This document shows positions 32,094 to 44,200 of a DNA stretch of 64,000 nt, piece by piece. Source of the stretch: Aphrocallistes beatrix (taxonomy: Eukaryota > Porifera > Hexactinellida > Sceptrulophora > Aphrocallistidae); NCBI GenBank assembly GCA_963281255.1, contig OY725493.1:4805857-4869856 (forward strand). Reading direction: 5' to 3'. Under the pieces are notes generated by a model. It had not been told where the DNA came from. It was given only the letters and a program-made list of their open reading frames with translations, and did not search any database. The position numbers were made by a program, and so were the translations under genes. Position 1 is the stretch's first letter, and the number at the start of each line of letters is the position of its first letter.

Positions 32094-34046
32094 TCAAATT
32101 ACATAAACAAGATTGGCTCTGGTGTCAGTGAGTATCAGACGTCCAGAACTGGTGACCGCCACTCCGCCCGGTCGCTCAAACTGAAACTGAAAATACTCAA
32201 ACACAAGGTTCCCTCGACGATCATACTTGAAAACCTGCCTTAATTCCGTGTCAGTGAACAGGAAACTGTCATCTAGAGGACAGTAGGCGAAGAAGAGAGG
32301 AAATTCCATCTTTCCCTGGGGAACGCGATTAATGAAAGAGCGAAGATAATCGCCTCGCAATGAAAACACGTGCAGACACGGGTTCCCTTCGTCTAAGACT
32401 ACGATTTCCCGATTCACCACATTCACATCACATGGTTGATTCAATTTATGGTCCCCGTCACCCTCGATCACTTGACGCAGAGCAAAGTTGGCTTTCTCAC
32501 TGCCATCGTACACCTTTACAGCTCCACCCAACTGCTCCGCCCGATCTGCAACGTACAACCAGTCATCTTCAGTCACGTATAGACCCTCAGGGTATAAGAG
32601 TTCGCTAGAAGGATCTTCATCTGATGGCATGCCAACCACAGCAATGAAAATGCCATTCATATCGTAGACAATCACACACTTATTGGCAAGGTCAGTGATG
32701 TAAAGCATTTCATTCCTCACCGCCACCCCCCATGGAGATACCTGAACGTTACCCAGCGACCAGCCGGAATCAATTTTAAACTGGCGGATGAACTTCCCAC
32801 CCTCTGAGAATATGTGCACCTTAGGCTCTTCCGAATCGATAACGTAAATTTGTTGGTTTTCATCTGTCACTACGCTGACTGGTTTTTGTAGTCCCAATTT
32901 TCCCGCCGAGCGCAGCTTCAATATTTCGCGTGAAACACTCATTTTATTTATGTCTGCTTCCAACCCGAAGTCTGGTACGATCCTGATGTCTGGCTTATTG
33001 GGAAGTTGTGTCATAAACTCATGATTCTCTGAGATGGTTTTGTGACACATTTTCTTTAGAAAATGTGACTTTTCGAGTATGGTTGAGGGGGGTGTATAAT
33101 TTCGAGTCATTTCTAGAATGGTCTTAGTTTGTGAGAGGTGATTTACAATGGATGAAATCGACTCGAGTGATTTGCTAATATCATCGCGTGTTTTAGAAAA
33201 TGTTTTTCTCATTGTCTCTATTTCGGATTCCTTTTTACTTCGCAGTTTTGTTATTAAGTCATCATAATATTTTGTGATATTTTCTTCCACAGTGATTTCT
33301 TCCTGAGGAAGCGAGTTTCTGACTTGAGACAGCCGTGTTTTTTCCTCAAGAAACTGACTAATCTCTTCCTCGAGGTTCTGATACGTCTTGTCTAGTTCCT
33401 GTACAGAACTGCACAGAGCCTGTCCTGGCTTGAGTAAATCGTGTCCATGATGTTCTGCCGTTATGCAAATCGCACAGCCGAGCGCCTGATCTTTCTCGCA
33501 GAAGAATTCCAGCAGGGCAGTGGGGTGCCTGGGACAGGGACCGAAGTGTGTGGGGTGTGACTCCATTGGAACAGAGTTCGACACTAAACAGGTCATGTTG
33601 TACTTATTTACTACGGCATGGTATTTCGCTCCACTCGTGAATTTACGATGCGCTTCGGAATCATGCTCACACATATACTTGGCGCAAGAAGCACAGTAGT
33701 ACGTAGCTATTTCCGCTGGCTTCACTAAGCAGTCACTACACTTTCCTTGTTTTGTGAAATATTCCTTCACCTGTTCCGTAGATGCCACCTGTTCAGCGAG
33801 AAAATTTTTCTCTAGACCTAAGGTAGAAAATGTCGTTTTCGGACCGCAAACGAAACAGGAAAATGTCGATCGCTGACTCCGAAATAAGCCTTGTGGTTTT
33901 GTAATGCATTTTTTGCACATGATGTGGGAGCATGGTAGTATGGCGGAGTCAGGGGAGAATGCGTGGCATTGGTTGCAAGATAGGTTGACTTTGAATGAGT
34001 CAAGAAGATTGAACGAATTTCCTTTCACGAATTTCACTTCACTCAT
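32094..34046 (-). CDS. TRIM-NHL protein (RING, B-boxes, coiled coil, NHL repeats)
   Basis: Tripartite-motif protein of 650 residues, intronless. An atypical RING (CNQCHAFSPDSAILPCSHIMCKKC) lies in the first 70 residues. Two B-boxes follow: CSDCLVKPAEIATYYCASC near residue 103, and CPRHPTALLEFFCEKDQ..CAIC near 170. A coiled coil of about 100 residues leads into six NHL-type beta-propeller blades from about residue 375 to the end (for example PWGVAVRNEMLYITDLANKC and RPGGVAVTSSGRLILTDT). In TRIM2/3/32/71-type proteins the NHL propeller binds RNA or protein targets and the RING conjugates ubiquitin. No filamin domain is present between coiled coil and NHL, which makes it closer to TRIM32/TRIM56-like layouts. 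A shorter RING-less relative is at 53224-54471. Confidence 0.88.
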   Translation of the reverse strand: MSEVKFVKGNSFNLLDSFKVNLSCNQCHAFSPDSAILPCSHIMCKKCITKPQGLFRSQRSTFSCFVCGPKTTFSTLGLEKNFLAEQVASTEQVKEYFTKQGKCSDCLVKPAEIATYYCASCAKYMCEHDSEAHRKFTSGAKYHAVVNKYNMTCLVSNSVPMESHPTHFGPCPRHPTALLEFFCEKDQALGCAICITAEHHGHDLLKPGQALCSSVQELDKTYQNLEEEISQFLEEKTRLSQVRNSLPQEEITVEENITKYYDDLITKLRSKKESEIETMRKTFSKTRDDISKSLESISSIVNHLSQTKTILEMTRNYTPPSTILEKSHFLKKMCHKTISENHEFMTQLPNKPDIRIVPDFGLEADINKMSVSREILKLRSAGKLGLQKPVSVVTDENQQIYVIDSEEPKVHIFSEGGKFIRQFKIDSGWSLGNVQVSPWGVAVRNEMLYITDLANKCVIVYDMNGIFIAVVGMPSDEDPSSELLYPEGLYVTEDDWLYVADRAEQLGGAVKVYDGSEKANFALRQVIEGDGDHKLNQPCDVNVVNREIVVLDEGNPCLHVFSLRGDYLRSFINRVPQGKMEFPLFFAYCPLDDSFLFTDTELRQVFKYDRRGNLVFEYFQFQFERPGGVAVTSSGRLILTDTRANLVYVI

Positions 34047-34431
34047 TTCTACTGAAAGAATAATAAAGAAAGTTCAACGATTACCTCTCTCAACGATATA
34101 AAGATATTTATATCCCAAATGTAGACTTGTAATTAAAAATCTAAGCATATTTTGATTCAAATTTCAGGTCTATAAACTAATTAGATATTCGTGTCGGCAT
34201 AAGCCCTGTTGTTATTTTGCCGAGAAGAATGCTTACGGGGTCAATAGCTGAGTGCGGTTTAAAGTACTACAATCACTACTGAGAAATTTCAGACGTAAAC
34301 AAAACGACTTAGAGGGAGTGCAGAGTTAAGTTCACTCGTCTAACTATTGCATAGGTTGTTGCACACTTGTGTAGAGTGATTAGTGAGCTCGTAGCTCACG
34401 TGCTATGTGAACTAAGAGCAATTAGCATAAA
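34047..34431. other. Intergenic region upstream of TRIM-NHL
   Basis: About 385 bases with the presumed TRIM-NHL promoter and the 3' UTR of the next gene. No open frame or repeat seen. Confidence 0.4.
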
Positions 34432-35317
34432 TCATGTACAGTTGACAGTCAAAACATAACTACGTAAAAGGTTACTATTATCGTCTTTAAACATATCAAA
34501 TGGCTTCTGAAATTTTACTATATCATCGTTATTTATAACAAAACTGACCTGACAATTATGCATGCAGAAAGCATCCATGAACGGTTCCATGTTGATTAGA
34601 AGAAGCTGTATTTGTGCCGGAGTAAAGTGTGGAAATAGCTTCCTAAGAACAACGTTCCTCTGAACATCAGAAAATTCAATGAACCAGGTTTCAAGTTGAG
34701 TCATTCGACTCTTGAACTGTTTTCCATCCACCCCTTCCAATCTGTGGGTGTGTTTCAACTGGATGAGAGGGGAATTGTTTGAAAGGTTGGGGGTACTAGT
34801 TTGGAAACGATCATACATCCGAAAAGAGATCTCATCTTAAACAAGAATTGAGATCAATATAATCCTCCTATAGATTTGAATTAATAGATAGCATACCTAG
34901 TGACAAGTTTGATGGAGAGTCCCTAGCTGAAAAGTGTTGCGCAGTTAGAATGTTGAGGGAACTACGGTTCATCGGTTTGTGGAAGTAGCGAGGATTGCTA
35001 TTCAAGCCTGTAACCGCCTGTCCATTGTGCAACTGCGTCACACTCTGGAATGGAGAGTGCGAGTCTCCGTTCTCAATGATGGGGTAGCTGTGATGCCCAT
35101 CGCAAACTCTTTTCAAGTTTGAGCCTGCAACAGAGGGAGGCGGGCACGGAAACTCTTGAGGCGAATCCAATCTACCAATCCAATTCGCAGCGGGCCTAGC
35201 GCCACTCACATCTGAATATCTATGCACAGGCTTAGGTGGACATACTTTCTTTGGCCAGCTGTTGTTCCTTATGAAAGAATCGTTCTGTTGGAGCGTCTCG
35301 ACTGCTCCCGGTCCCAT
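34432..35317 (-). CDS. Unknown protein, disordered N-terminus with a C-terminal helical domain
   Basis: Two exons, 35317-34897 and 34835-34432, joined in phase 1 (274 residues). The first half is Pro/Ser/Asn-rich and probably disordered. The second half holds a helical block beginning LETWFIEFSDVQRNVVLRKL and continuing FTPAQIQLLLINMEPFMD. The W-F-x5-D-x-Q-R pattern resembles short helical domains found before F-boxes or in Smaug-like proteins, but I cannot assign a family. The gene ends near PFDMFKDDNSNLLRSYVLTVNCT. It faces the C92-like gene at 36427 head to head across 1.1 kb. Confidence 0.6.
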
Positions 35318-36426
35318 GAGGTGTAGGAGTGAGCAGCTAGAACGAGCGGACCCATGAACACACCTAGATTTTGTTCAATACTGATTACGAGGTCAATGTA
35401 GCTGCTCCCATACTCAGAACTACTGAAGTCAGCGTATTAAACATAATTATATAATATATACGTATTTACATCTCAAGGTAGATCAATGATCAATGCTACA
35501 TCAGTCTCGTATCATTTAACTTGTCAATGCCGTTCGCAAACGTAAGTAGTTATTACAATATAAAAGCACTTTGTTATAAGACATTATATCTACCCTTGCA
35601 TTCCTGTTATACAATCCATAGTGTCATGATTGAAATGTGAGAAACCTATGTTGGTAAATGTTATTTTTGAAAATCTACAACGAATTGAGATGAAATTTTA
35701 AGAACAAAATATTTCAAAACAAGTCCGTTGGTTTAGAAAACAATACAGCAAGATTACGTATGCCGTCGTATAATCAACCAAACCTATTATTACCCGCCTC
35801 CTAATCGATAAATAGCAGTTACGATTCCACCGTATGGAAATACAGACATCATTATTATAGAAAAAACTAATGCGACTAGATCGTTCAGTTCTTACATCAG
35901 TTTAAAGGGGAAAACCTCATTTCAATCTTGAGGGAGCAGCGATACAAGTATAAATTGTGCAAATATTTCAAAATAGCGTAGCAAGTATTTTAATTCAGAG
36001 GCCTCATAAGTATCTGGAATCAATACTCTCAGGTTTAAATGCAGTCATGGGGTTCATTTAAAATTGATTCCATACAATTAGAAGACACAAGCACCTAATT
36101 ATGCTCGATAGCATAATGAAAAGTTGTAGAAAAGTATTTAATTGCCAATTTATTATTAATCGCAACAATGTAAATTGATGACAGAGATCATCATCTTATT
36201 TGAATAGCTGCATTCACAATTGTTGTACGATGATCATGACACAACAAGTAATATATTCTTTTGTTTGTATTACACGAGTATCTACAATTTATATTGTTTG
36301 AATTCAATGCCTAGATAGGCAATAAAATAAAGAATTGATTATTCACAACATTGAATTAATTCTATAAAACTATTTTAAAAAATTTAGTGACTTTATAATA
36401 TCCACCGATTCTGCAATAATACAAAA
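35318..36426. other. Intergenic region between divergent genes
   Basis: About 1.1 kb of AT-rich DNA between two genes that point away from each other, so it should contain both promoters. I see no convincing open frame, RNA gene or repeat. Confidence 0.5.
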
Positions 36427-37957
36427 ATGGGAGGAAAGAATTCACACCCAAAGAGCAAGAAGAATCCAGAAAAGGACGGAATCGCATTAGATGCACTGGC
36501 AAGCTATTGGGAAACAGGAGACCTGCTGGCGCTAAAAGAACGTGAGGGTGTCGGGTATTATTTCGCTGTGTTAGCAATCCCCCCGTCAACCCTTGAGGAA
36601 CCAGTTCCCCCCCTCGCTATCTTCGGACCAGACCATCCTATCAGCATATCCACGCTTAAGAGCCGTCCTGTCAATGTGAAGTCTGCGATGACTCTAATGT
36701 TCTTCCAAGGATTCACTGAAGTTTTATTTGTTAAAATGGGACTGGGTGCAAAATTCGAAAGGTAAGAGATTAGATAAACCACCAATGTTATCAATTAACA
36801 CTGACCCTTGTACATTCTAGGCTGCTGGATATAGCAGATGAGCTGAGGAAGGAAGGATTCTCACCAGAAGAGCAAGTAATCATCAACAGGACACCGGAAG
36901 ACAACAAGCTAGCTCTCTCACTTCACACGAACGCATTCACATTAGCTACAATTTACTCAAAGCTCGGTGTCCCTATGAAGCCTATCTCTGAGCTAACTGA
37001 GGCTTCTCTTATCGGGCATCCTTCCCTGGTGCTAAACCATATGAAGATTAAGGGACTGCATTCTGAGACCAAAGTGATTCGGCCTGAAAACATTCCTGGA
37101 CCCGTTTCTCATTCGAAACCTGCTCCACTCTTCTCACAGCTCATCGACGGGATCATCTCGGATCATGTGTCTGCAGAGGAACACTTTCCTCTGGAGAATA
37201 TAGCGAAGGATCTCAAAACAGGTTTGATGGCGCTGATATTTATTTTCTTAACGGTAGGGGTTCTCACTGAGCAGAAAGTTATCTAATTTATCATAGGCGA
37301 CCTCATACTGATGGGTGGAGTGACAAATAGCGGTGCTATTATCAAGCTATTCGATAATGTGCCATTCTCGCACATAGCTATAGTACTCCGGTCTACATAC
37401 ACACCGGAAATATTCATCTGGGAGAGTTCTACCAACCGCGCCAACCTACCCGACCTCAAGACAGGCCAGGCGAACCAGGGAGTTGAGATTCTCCCGCTCA
37501 AACAGAAGATATACAGTGGTTGGTATAGCTCTGTGGCAGTTAGGCAGTTGGTCGGGTTGAGTGAAAAGGAGAGAGAAGAAATGGAGCACAAAATTTTCCA
37601 GTTCATGAGAGAGATGAATGGAATCGTGTATGAGACAGATAAAGTAAGATTACTTGTATAGAGATTCAATTGATATTCATTAGGAAAGTGTTAATCGCCA
37701 TCTCTTTCTAGGTACAGTTAATTCTCTCAAGCTTAGACTACATGGAAGGGAAACTGGACCTCTTAAGCAATACTGAAGAAGACTTATCCTCACTCTTTTG
37801 CTCCGAGGCTATCGCAGCATTGTACCAGCAAGCAGGCCTCCTGGACAAAGAGAAAGTCTCCAACACCTACTCAGTACGAGATTTCCATAGCAAATCCAAT
37901 TTGCAACTGTTGAAGGGAGAACTTGGGAAGGAAATCTACCTCAAGCTGAAGCTGTGA
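36427..37957 (+). CDS. Permuted papain-fold (YiiX/C92-like) protein, probably N-myristoylated
   Basis: Four exons, 36427-36761, 36821-37221, 37297-37643 and 37712-37957, all in phase, 442 residues. The N-terminus MGGKNSHPKSKK fits the myristoylation consensus (Gly2, Ser6) followed by lysines, so membrane attachment is likely. The C-terminal half has the hallmarks of the permuted NlpC/P60 fold: GDLILMGGVTNSGAIIKLFDN followed by FSHIAIVL (His), an acidic residue downstream, and LFCSEAIAALYQQAGLL (the likely catalytic Cys). Such proteins are cysteine hydrolases, typically amidases, peptidases or acyltransferases, but the substrate cannot be read here. The N-terminal half is a conserved-looking globular region I do not recognise. 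Confidence 0.75.
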
Positions 37958-38095
37958 ATTTGCAAACAAAGTATGCTCATAAGTCTTCATCGGCAATTAT
38001 GAGCTTGGTCTACCAAATTCTCATTTTATTTCCTAATTATTATAGTCTATATCTATCCTAACAGTTAGAATATTACCACCCTGAGGTGTTTGTAA

Positions 38096-38419
38096 TTAAT
38101 ATATAATAAACTGTCCCCTTGCTTCCATTTTGTCTCTACAAAATACAACAAGACATCAAACTAATTTTGAGAATGTAATTAAGCGTAAATATCCAAAGTA
38201 ATACATTGGGTCCTACCTGGGTTCCATTTCATTGTATATCACAGATGGGTAAGGGACTCCACCCCATGGGATGGCTAGGGTTGGGAGCGAGTGTGTGCTG
38301 AAGCTGGAGGTGAGCTCCTGAGAGCGGGCGAGGGTCACAGGATCAGAGAGACATGGACTGACTCCTGAAAAGTGGGTAGGGTCAATATTTTGCTCTTCAG
38401 CCTTTGCATTGGTTGCCAT
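38096..38419 (-). CDS. Small two-exon gene, 80-residue unknown protein
   Basis: Exon 1 is 38419-38217 (MATNAKAEEQNIDPTHFSGV at the start), ending in a good donor (CAG|GTAGGA). An acceptor (TTTTGTAG) at 38136 opens exon 2, 38135-38096, which adds RDKMEARGQFIIY and a stop in phase. The protein is Pro/Ser-rich with a GVPYPSVIYNEMEP segment and has no membrane helix or signal peptide. The composition and a clean, phase-correct splice argue for a real gene. Small axonemal microtubule-inner proteins have this kind of size and composition, but that is only a guess. It is tail-to-tail with the C92-like gene, about 140 bases away. Confidence 0.5.
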
Positions 38420-39016
38420 TTAATTGAAAGCTGAGTGTAAGGAGGATTCAATAAGACTAGCAATTAACCAACTTAATTTTTCAATATCACGATGGATAAG
38501 AACATTCTTGTTGTTGAAGTTCATGACTACGTGTATGCTAGGTCATTGGGAGTATGGTGTTTTGTCTATTTCTCTGTCACGATATAGAATTTGTACTCAT
38601 TTCAATACTTAAAGATCAATAACAATCTCCTCGTGATTAATTAGACCATGATTTGAGCAAAATATCCTAGACTTTTACTGACAAATCGGTCAACCACTCG
38701 CCTGAACCAAAGCAGTATTTTTGACAGAGCAATCATTAAACAGATTCCATATTACTGAGTTGAGAGCATTTGAGTTTATTTAATTGTTTATTTATAACAC
38801 AACACAATCACGAATATAACGTATCAGTACAGAATAAGCACTTGAGAGATAGAGTATTACAATGCGATGAGTTAGGCCGCGTATGAGTCGCACAATCAGC
38901 TTAGGCGAGGAATTAGTTAAGAACTGCAGATACATAATTACATTCTGACCAATTCGAATATACACACAATTGATTTGAAGAGAGATTATATTTACAAACT
39001 GCATAATGGAGGAATG
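38420..39016. other. Intergenic region between the small gene and the SPATA22-like gene
   Basis: About 600 AT-rich bases: the promoter of the small gene and the 3' UTR of the SPATA22-like gene, with a minus-strand AATAAA at 38780-38775. Nothing else recognised. Confidence 0.4.
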
Positions 39017-40096
39017 TTAAGCTTCGAGTAGATAAGGTGGCATCTTGCTCAGGAGGCGGTTAGATCGTGCAACAAGAGCAGCCCAATTGTTAATCTCGTC
39101 CATCTTAGCAGCTCGAACGTCAAACGTTTTCAAGTAAGAATTTTTCGCATCATAAGACCCTATTATTCGGTATATCTTATCCAGTTGAGCAGTAACAATA
39201 GGGCTCTCCATTTCCCAATACACACATTTGAGAGTGTTCGCCTGTATTACTGATGGCTTAGTATGGGGGGATTTTAGATAGAACATTTTGCTATCAGCCT
39301 GCTCGGTCTGATTCCCTGTCGAAGAAAAGGGAGTTGGTTGTTGAATAAAACAGCCGAAAATCTCGAAGAGAATGTTGAACCTCTCCAGCAGGGGGAGCCA
39401 GCGTGCGGTCGCTTCCGGATTGACTGTGATTAGCTGGAGACCGCGGCTGAGCGGATGGTCTTTGACATCTGGCCTTGCTTCTTTCGGAGCTTGCTGCTCG
39501 GTTTTGTGGAAACTGGGATGATTGCTCGGAAGCTTTATTCCCGGTCTTTGAGGTATCGCTATGTTGGGATCAGCGTTCTCTTTGAGCTGCTGGTAGGGGT
39601 AGACCGGAGAGGGATAGCCAGAGGCGCAGCCGTTCGAGCTAAAGGAACCTGCGTTGAATGGTGGAATCATGCTCTGATTGGGAATGGAAGCGATCGGGTA
39701 GTTGGGAGTATTGTTGGAGGTAAAAAAGTCAGACTGCAATTGATTATAAGGATCGTTCATTGTGAGTGGATATTGCTGCTTGTAAGAGTCATGGGTGTCG
39801 CCACCACTATAGTATCCATATCCGGGATTTGCAGATGAATTAGGCTCCGGATTGAAACAAACTCGTTTTTGTGCCGTCTGTTGCTCATATGCATTGAATC
39901 CTAAGCGTACAGTTGGAGGCAGAGGGGCAGAAGGAGGTAGAAACTGGTTAGCAACCATGCCATCAGATGGTAGCTCATAATTAGCCGCTGGTTGTGGAAA
40001 TAATGACTCTCTGAATCGCTTCCTATTCGGTCCACCGAACGATGGTGAAGGGAGGAGCCCCAAATTATTTTTGTTCGTGTGGTTAGCTTGGTACAT
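39017..40096 (-). CDS. SPATA22: SPATA22-like meiotic protein
   Basis: Intronless, 359 residues. The N-terminal 220 residues are low-complexity (Pro, Asn, Ser, Tyr). The C-terminal domain of about 130 residues matches the pattern of the SPATA22 C-terminus: FNILFEIFGCFIQQP, a later TLKCVYWEMESP, then RIIGSYDAKNSYLKTFDVRAAKMDE, corresponding to the family R.VGNYD.K......VRPA...E signature. SPATA22 partners MEIOB in binding single-stranded DNA with RPA during meiotic recombination. If correct this gives a non-vertebrate example of a protein best known from vertebrates. The call rests on the C-terminal pattern only. Confidence 0.6.
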   Translation of the reverse strand: MYQANHTNKNNLGLLPSPSFGGPNRKRFRESLFPQPAANYELPSDGMVANQFLPPSAPLPPTVRLGFNAYEQQTAQKRVCFNPEPNSSANPGYGYYSGGDTHDSYKQQYPLTMNDPYNQLQSDFFTSNNTPNYPIASIPNQSMIPPFNAGSFSSNGCASGYPSPVYPYQQLKENADPNIAIPQRPGIKLPSNHPSFHKTEQQAPKEARPDVKDHPLSRGLQLITVNPEATARWLPLLERFNILFEIFGCFIQQPTPFSSTGNQTEQADSKMFYLKSPHTKPSVIQANTLKCVYWEMESPIVTAQLDKIYRIIGSYDAKNSYLKTFDVRAAKMDEINNWAALVARSNRLLSKMPPYLLEA

Positions 40097-41207
40097 TTTG
40101 TATCTAATAGCGTGGGTTAGACAGGTGAAAGGGCTGATGTTTAGGTTATCTACGCAATTATAATTAAGATTTGAATACTTCTAGATGAAAAACATCAAAG
40201 ACTTATTGGAAATTGCAAATGTGCCAAGGGGTTCATCCATATGCTATTACTACTACGTCTGCATGTTAATTATTAGGAGGTGGCATGTTCAAAGTTTTGT
40301 GTGGTGAGTTATTAATGTACAACGATACTATTAGTCCATGAATACGAGTATAGATAATTAATCATGGATATTCACTCTGGTAAATCAGAAATAAAATTGT
40401 TTGTTGTTGTTGTTTTTATTGGTGAACAATATAATACAATTCATGGTAAATCGATGATTGTTATGAAAAATTGAATGAGAATTGTTAATTTTAAGCTTAT
40501 TATATTAGCATCAGTACCCTGCCTGGACCAGGAAAGGTTCAAATAGAGTGCTAAATATTAATTTGTTCAAATGAAATTAATTGATAAAGTGCGAAATAAG
40601 TGTACATATTCAATATTCTCGATGAATGATCTAGAACCGACATAAATAATGTTATAGCATATTTCCAGACTTATAATTTAAAATACTGATTTAATCAAAT
40701 TACGAACTAGCAGCAGGACGTTAATTATACAAATCGGGATTAGGACAAGTGCGAGAGTCAATTTTGTACGTAGTAGATGATTGAACAACGGTATGCAGGA
40801 AAGTTTCATTTTTTTAATGAGAAACAACTGGCATCGCCAAAGTTCAACCATCATTGAACCAGCTTATCACACATCCTTAAAAGAAGTATATGGAAATAGT
40901 TAAGGCATCAGCTCAACGAATTGGCAGTACAGGAATTTAATACAAGTATTGAATAAACAATGACATTTAGAGTGAACAATATAATTTAGTTCAGGCAAGA
41001 GCCATGTAGAGTTAGAATAGATCAAGAATATATACATATTTGTTCCGATTTCAAAATTTGATGTGTTAAAGCGAATAATTTCGTGATGTGTAGAGTGATA
41101 TGGAGTGTAGTGTCCGACAGTACAGATCTCTATCTGTTTGTAATAATGCGTGAGTATATACATAATTTTCACATAAATGATAACGCCGTGTGTTGTCTAT
41201 CCAAGAA
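40097..41207. other. Intergenic region between the SPATA22-like gene and the PIM-like kinase
   Basis: About 1.1 kb of AT-rich sequence, which should hold the SPATA22-like promoter and the kinase 3' UTR. No coding potential or repeat recognised. Confidence 0.4.
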
Positions 41208-44200
41208 TTAATGTTTCCGAAGGTAATCCCTGTAGGGATGGTTGTACTGGTTGTAGGCCAGTGGGGTGTGTGTTTTCTTAACGGGTAGCTTGTCTGTGTT
41301 TGGAGTTCGTCGCGAGTTAGGTAGGTAGGGTTGATCGAGTTTTATTTCTAAGCTACTTTTAGTACTAACGGTCTCTATGTTATTACAAACTTGCTTCTCT
41401 GTGTCTTTATCCGTCCTGATTTTCCTTCGGAGGACCATGGATGTTCGAGTTATAACTGAATTTCCTGAAGTTAAATTTTCAGTTACTTTGTAAGTAAGTT
41501 CTGAGTTCTTGGGCATCTTATCTCCGCAGGTAATCTTGACAGCACCTGTGGCAGTATTCCCTTTGCTTGTCTTGGAATCAAGTCTGACAACCATTGGCTT
41601 GACTTGTTCATCTAGTGAGAGGAGGTCAACTTTGGCTTGTTGGCATACGTCAGGTTTCGCAGGAGTAGGGATGCAGGTGTTGATGAGTGAAGACGCTTTA
41701 CAGGCGATTGTCAGAGGAATGTTTTGCCTCGGTTTAGGAGGCGGGATGCTGCATGTCTCCATGAATGGATGCTTCAAAATCTGATCAAGGGTTGGCCGAT
41801 CACTAGGATTGACGGCAAGCAACTTCATGATTAAATCTTCTGCACCTAGAAAAGTTTAGCGGACAATAAGATTTTAAGTAAACATGTTTTAATCTTAGTT
41901 GTGAAGTAATAAAATGCAAAATGAACTTGGTTGATTAAGTACTTGCTCTCCATTGAGCTATCCTGACTCATTATTAGATCATCTTAGTTTAATCAATTTG
42001 AGCTACGAAATAATGCAAGGTGGATTTAAGAGGAAAATTTAAGTGGAGGCGTACAGAGTGGGTTGGGTTATAAAGAAATATGATATCTATGAATACTTCA
42101 ATGAGTCGTGGGTTGCAATTACCAGATGTGCAGCAGATAATAATCAATACACGTCACGTTGTCAGGGTTACTTTGCAGACGTTTCTAATAGTAAACAACA
42201 TGGAGTAAGATTTTGCTGATTGTAAGGAGGGAAGTTGACCCTCTTTGGTCTACTGTATCAAAGGAGAATGAAATTATACTTACCATCAGAACAGGGTTCA
42301 GTAAAGGTTGGCTTCGCTTCTGCAATTTCAAAGTCTTTATCAAATGGTATATTTCCTTGGAGCATATCAAAGAGAAGGATTCCCAGCGACCAAACTGTAG
42401 CAGGCTCTGCATGGTATTCTCGTTTCTTGATCCATTCAGGCGGGGAGTAGACAAAAGTACCTACAAATCATAAGGTGCGAGGTTAAAATTATTGCAACGT
42501 AATTTTAAAGTAATTCATGGCTGTTTATCAAAGTAATTACCTTCAAAAGAATGGTAAGGCCGTGTGTAAAAATGTGTTCCTGACCCAAAGTCGATTAGTT
42601 TGATATTTCCAGAATCTTGGTCTATCAGAATGTTTTCATCTTTTACGTCTCTGTGAAACACTCCCTGTTCTTGACAATGTTGTAGAGCTTGTACCAATTG
42701 GAATATGATTTTACGACTCATTTTTTCACTCAAAACCCCTTTTTGGGTAATCAAATCAAACAGATCCAAATGTTTTCCTTTAGGTCTCTCCATCACCATG
42801 TAGACGGTATCATCCTCTTCAAAAGTTTCTCTCAATTGGATAATGTGTTTGTGTTTCAGTTTTGTAAGTAGCTCTACTTCCAATGGAACATCCTTTGAGT
42901 TATTAATCTAGAATAATTGAAAATGTAAAATGTATTTGAAAGGAATGACCTCAAAGGAAAACGCTAAACGATGATATATAAGTAGATGATGTGTTCAACA
43001 AGTTAAGATAGTCAGGATTTAAGATATAAATAAATTAGATTAGGTCTCTGAAATTGTTTTCACAATCACACCAACTAATTTGCAATTGGGCAACAGGTGG
43101 AGGATGAATGACGCGTATGACTTTCATTTTTGGATCAGAGCAAAACCACTTTTTCAAGTAATGAATGTGAAATGTATAATTCACAATTACATCAAAAAAT
43201 TAGTCTGACAAAATCCACAAATCTACAACTCACTTTTCCCCAATGGTGGACAGATTTCCTGGGTAGAGTTTTGATGGCAATCTAGAGAAAAACAAACGGG
43301 TTAAATAACTGTACAGAGTTAATTGGAATTTAACGTCTAGCAAGATATGTGTTAGGTAATATATTCAAGATAACATATGTTAATATCAGCCCATGGAATC
43401 GAACTCATTGATGAAAATTTTAGATGATTGCGAAAACATTTTATAATGAAGTTCAACCGAACAGTCAACTTGGTTCAAAGTCGTAACCATCTGGTATGCG
43501 AGTGTAGAAAGTAACAATTTAAAAAGTTAACAGCTAATCTCTATCACGATTTGTTATCGTTTCCTAGGATACAAACCACCTGAACTGAAGCCAATAATAT
43601 AATCGCTCGTTTGATAGAACAGTGATAGGGGGCGATCTTTCAATTTTTAATCTATTAATAACGGTTGCACCTTATATAGAACAACGATGAGTAAAATTAT
43701 AATTTAATTTCCTACGAGTTCGCAGTGTAATTGTATATTTCTACTCCCACTCACTTTCCCCAGTTATAAAGTATAATCAAACATTTCTTCCACGTGCAGT
43801 GCAGCGATATTAAATAATTAGAGTAGGATAGGTAGTGCAAAGAAATTCCTTCCAAGTCATAAAATTCTTAATAAGGTCAATAAAAATTTATCATCGGATG
43901 ATCTAGTAGCTATGTAATTAGGCAGCAGCCCATTTGCATAGATTAATTTGTATCAAATGTCTCAATGTTAATAATGCTTAGAGCAAAAAAAGTTGGTAAG
44001 GGGTTAGCGTAAGCGATATGATATCAATATGTTTAAATTATCCAGTAGTATTGTATGACCATCCAGATTATAATATGCGAAGAAATATCAAATGACTGGA
44101 TTGTTTTAATCGAGGAATTATCCGCATGTCACTTTTTAAATGCAGACCTGAATTTAAACTATGAAGTACCACATATAATTTGTGTGAAGTCCACCCCAAA

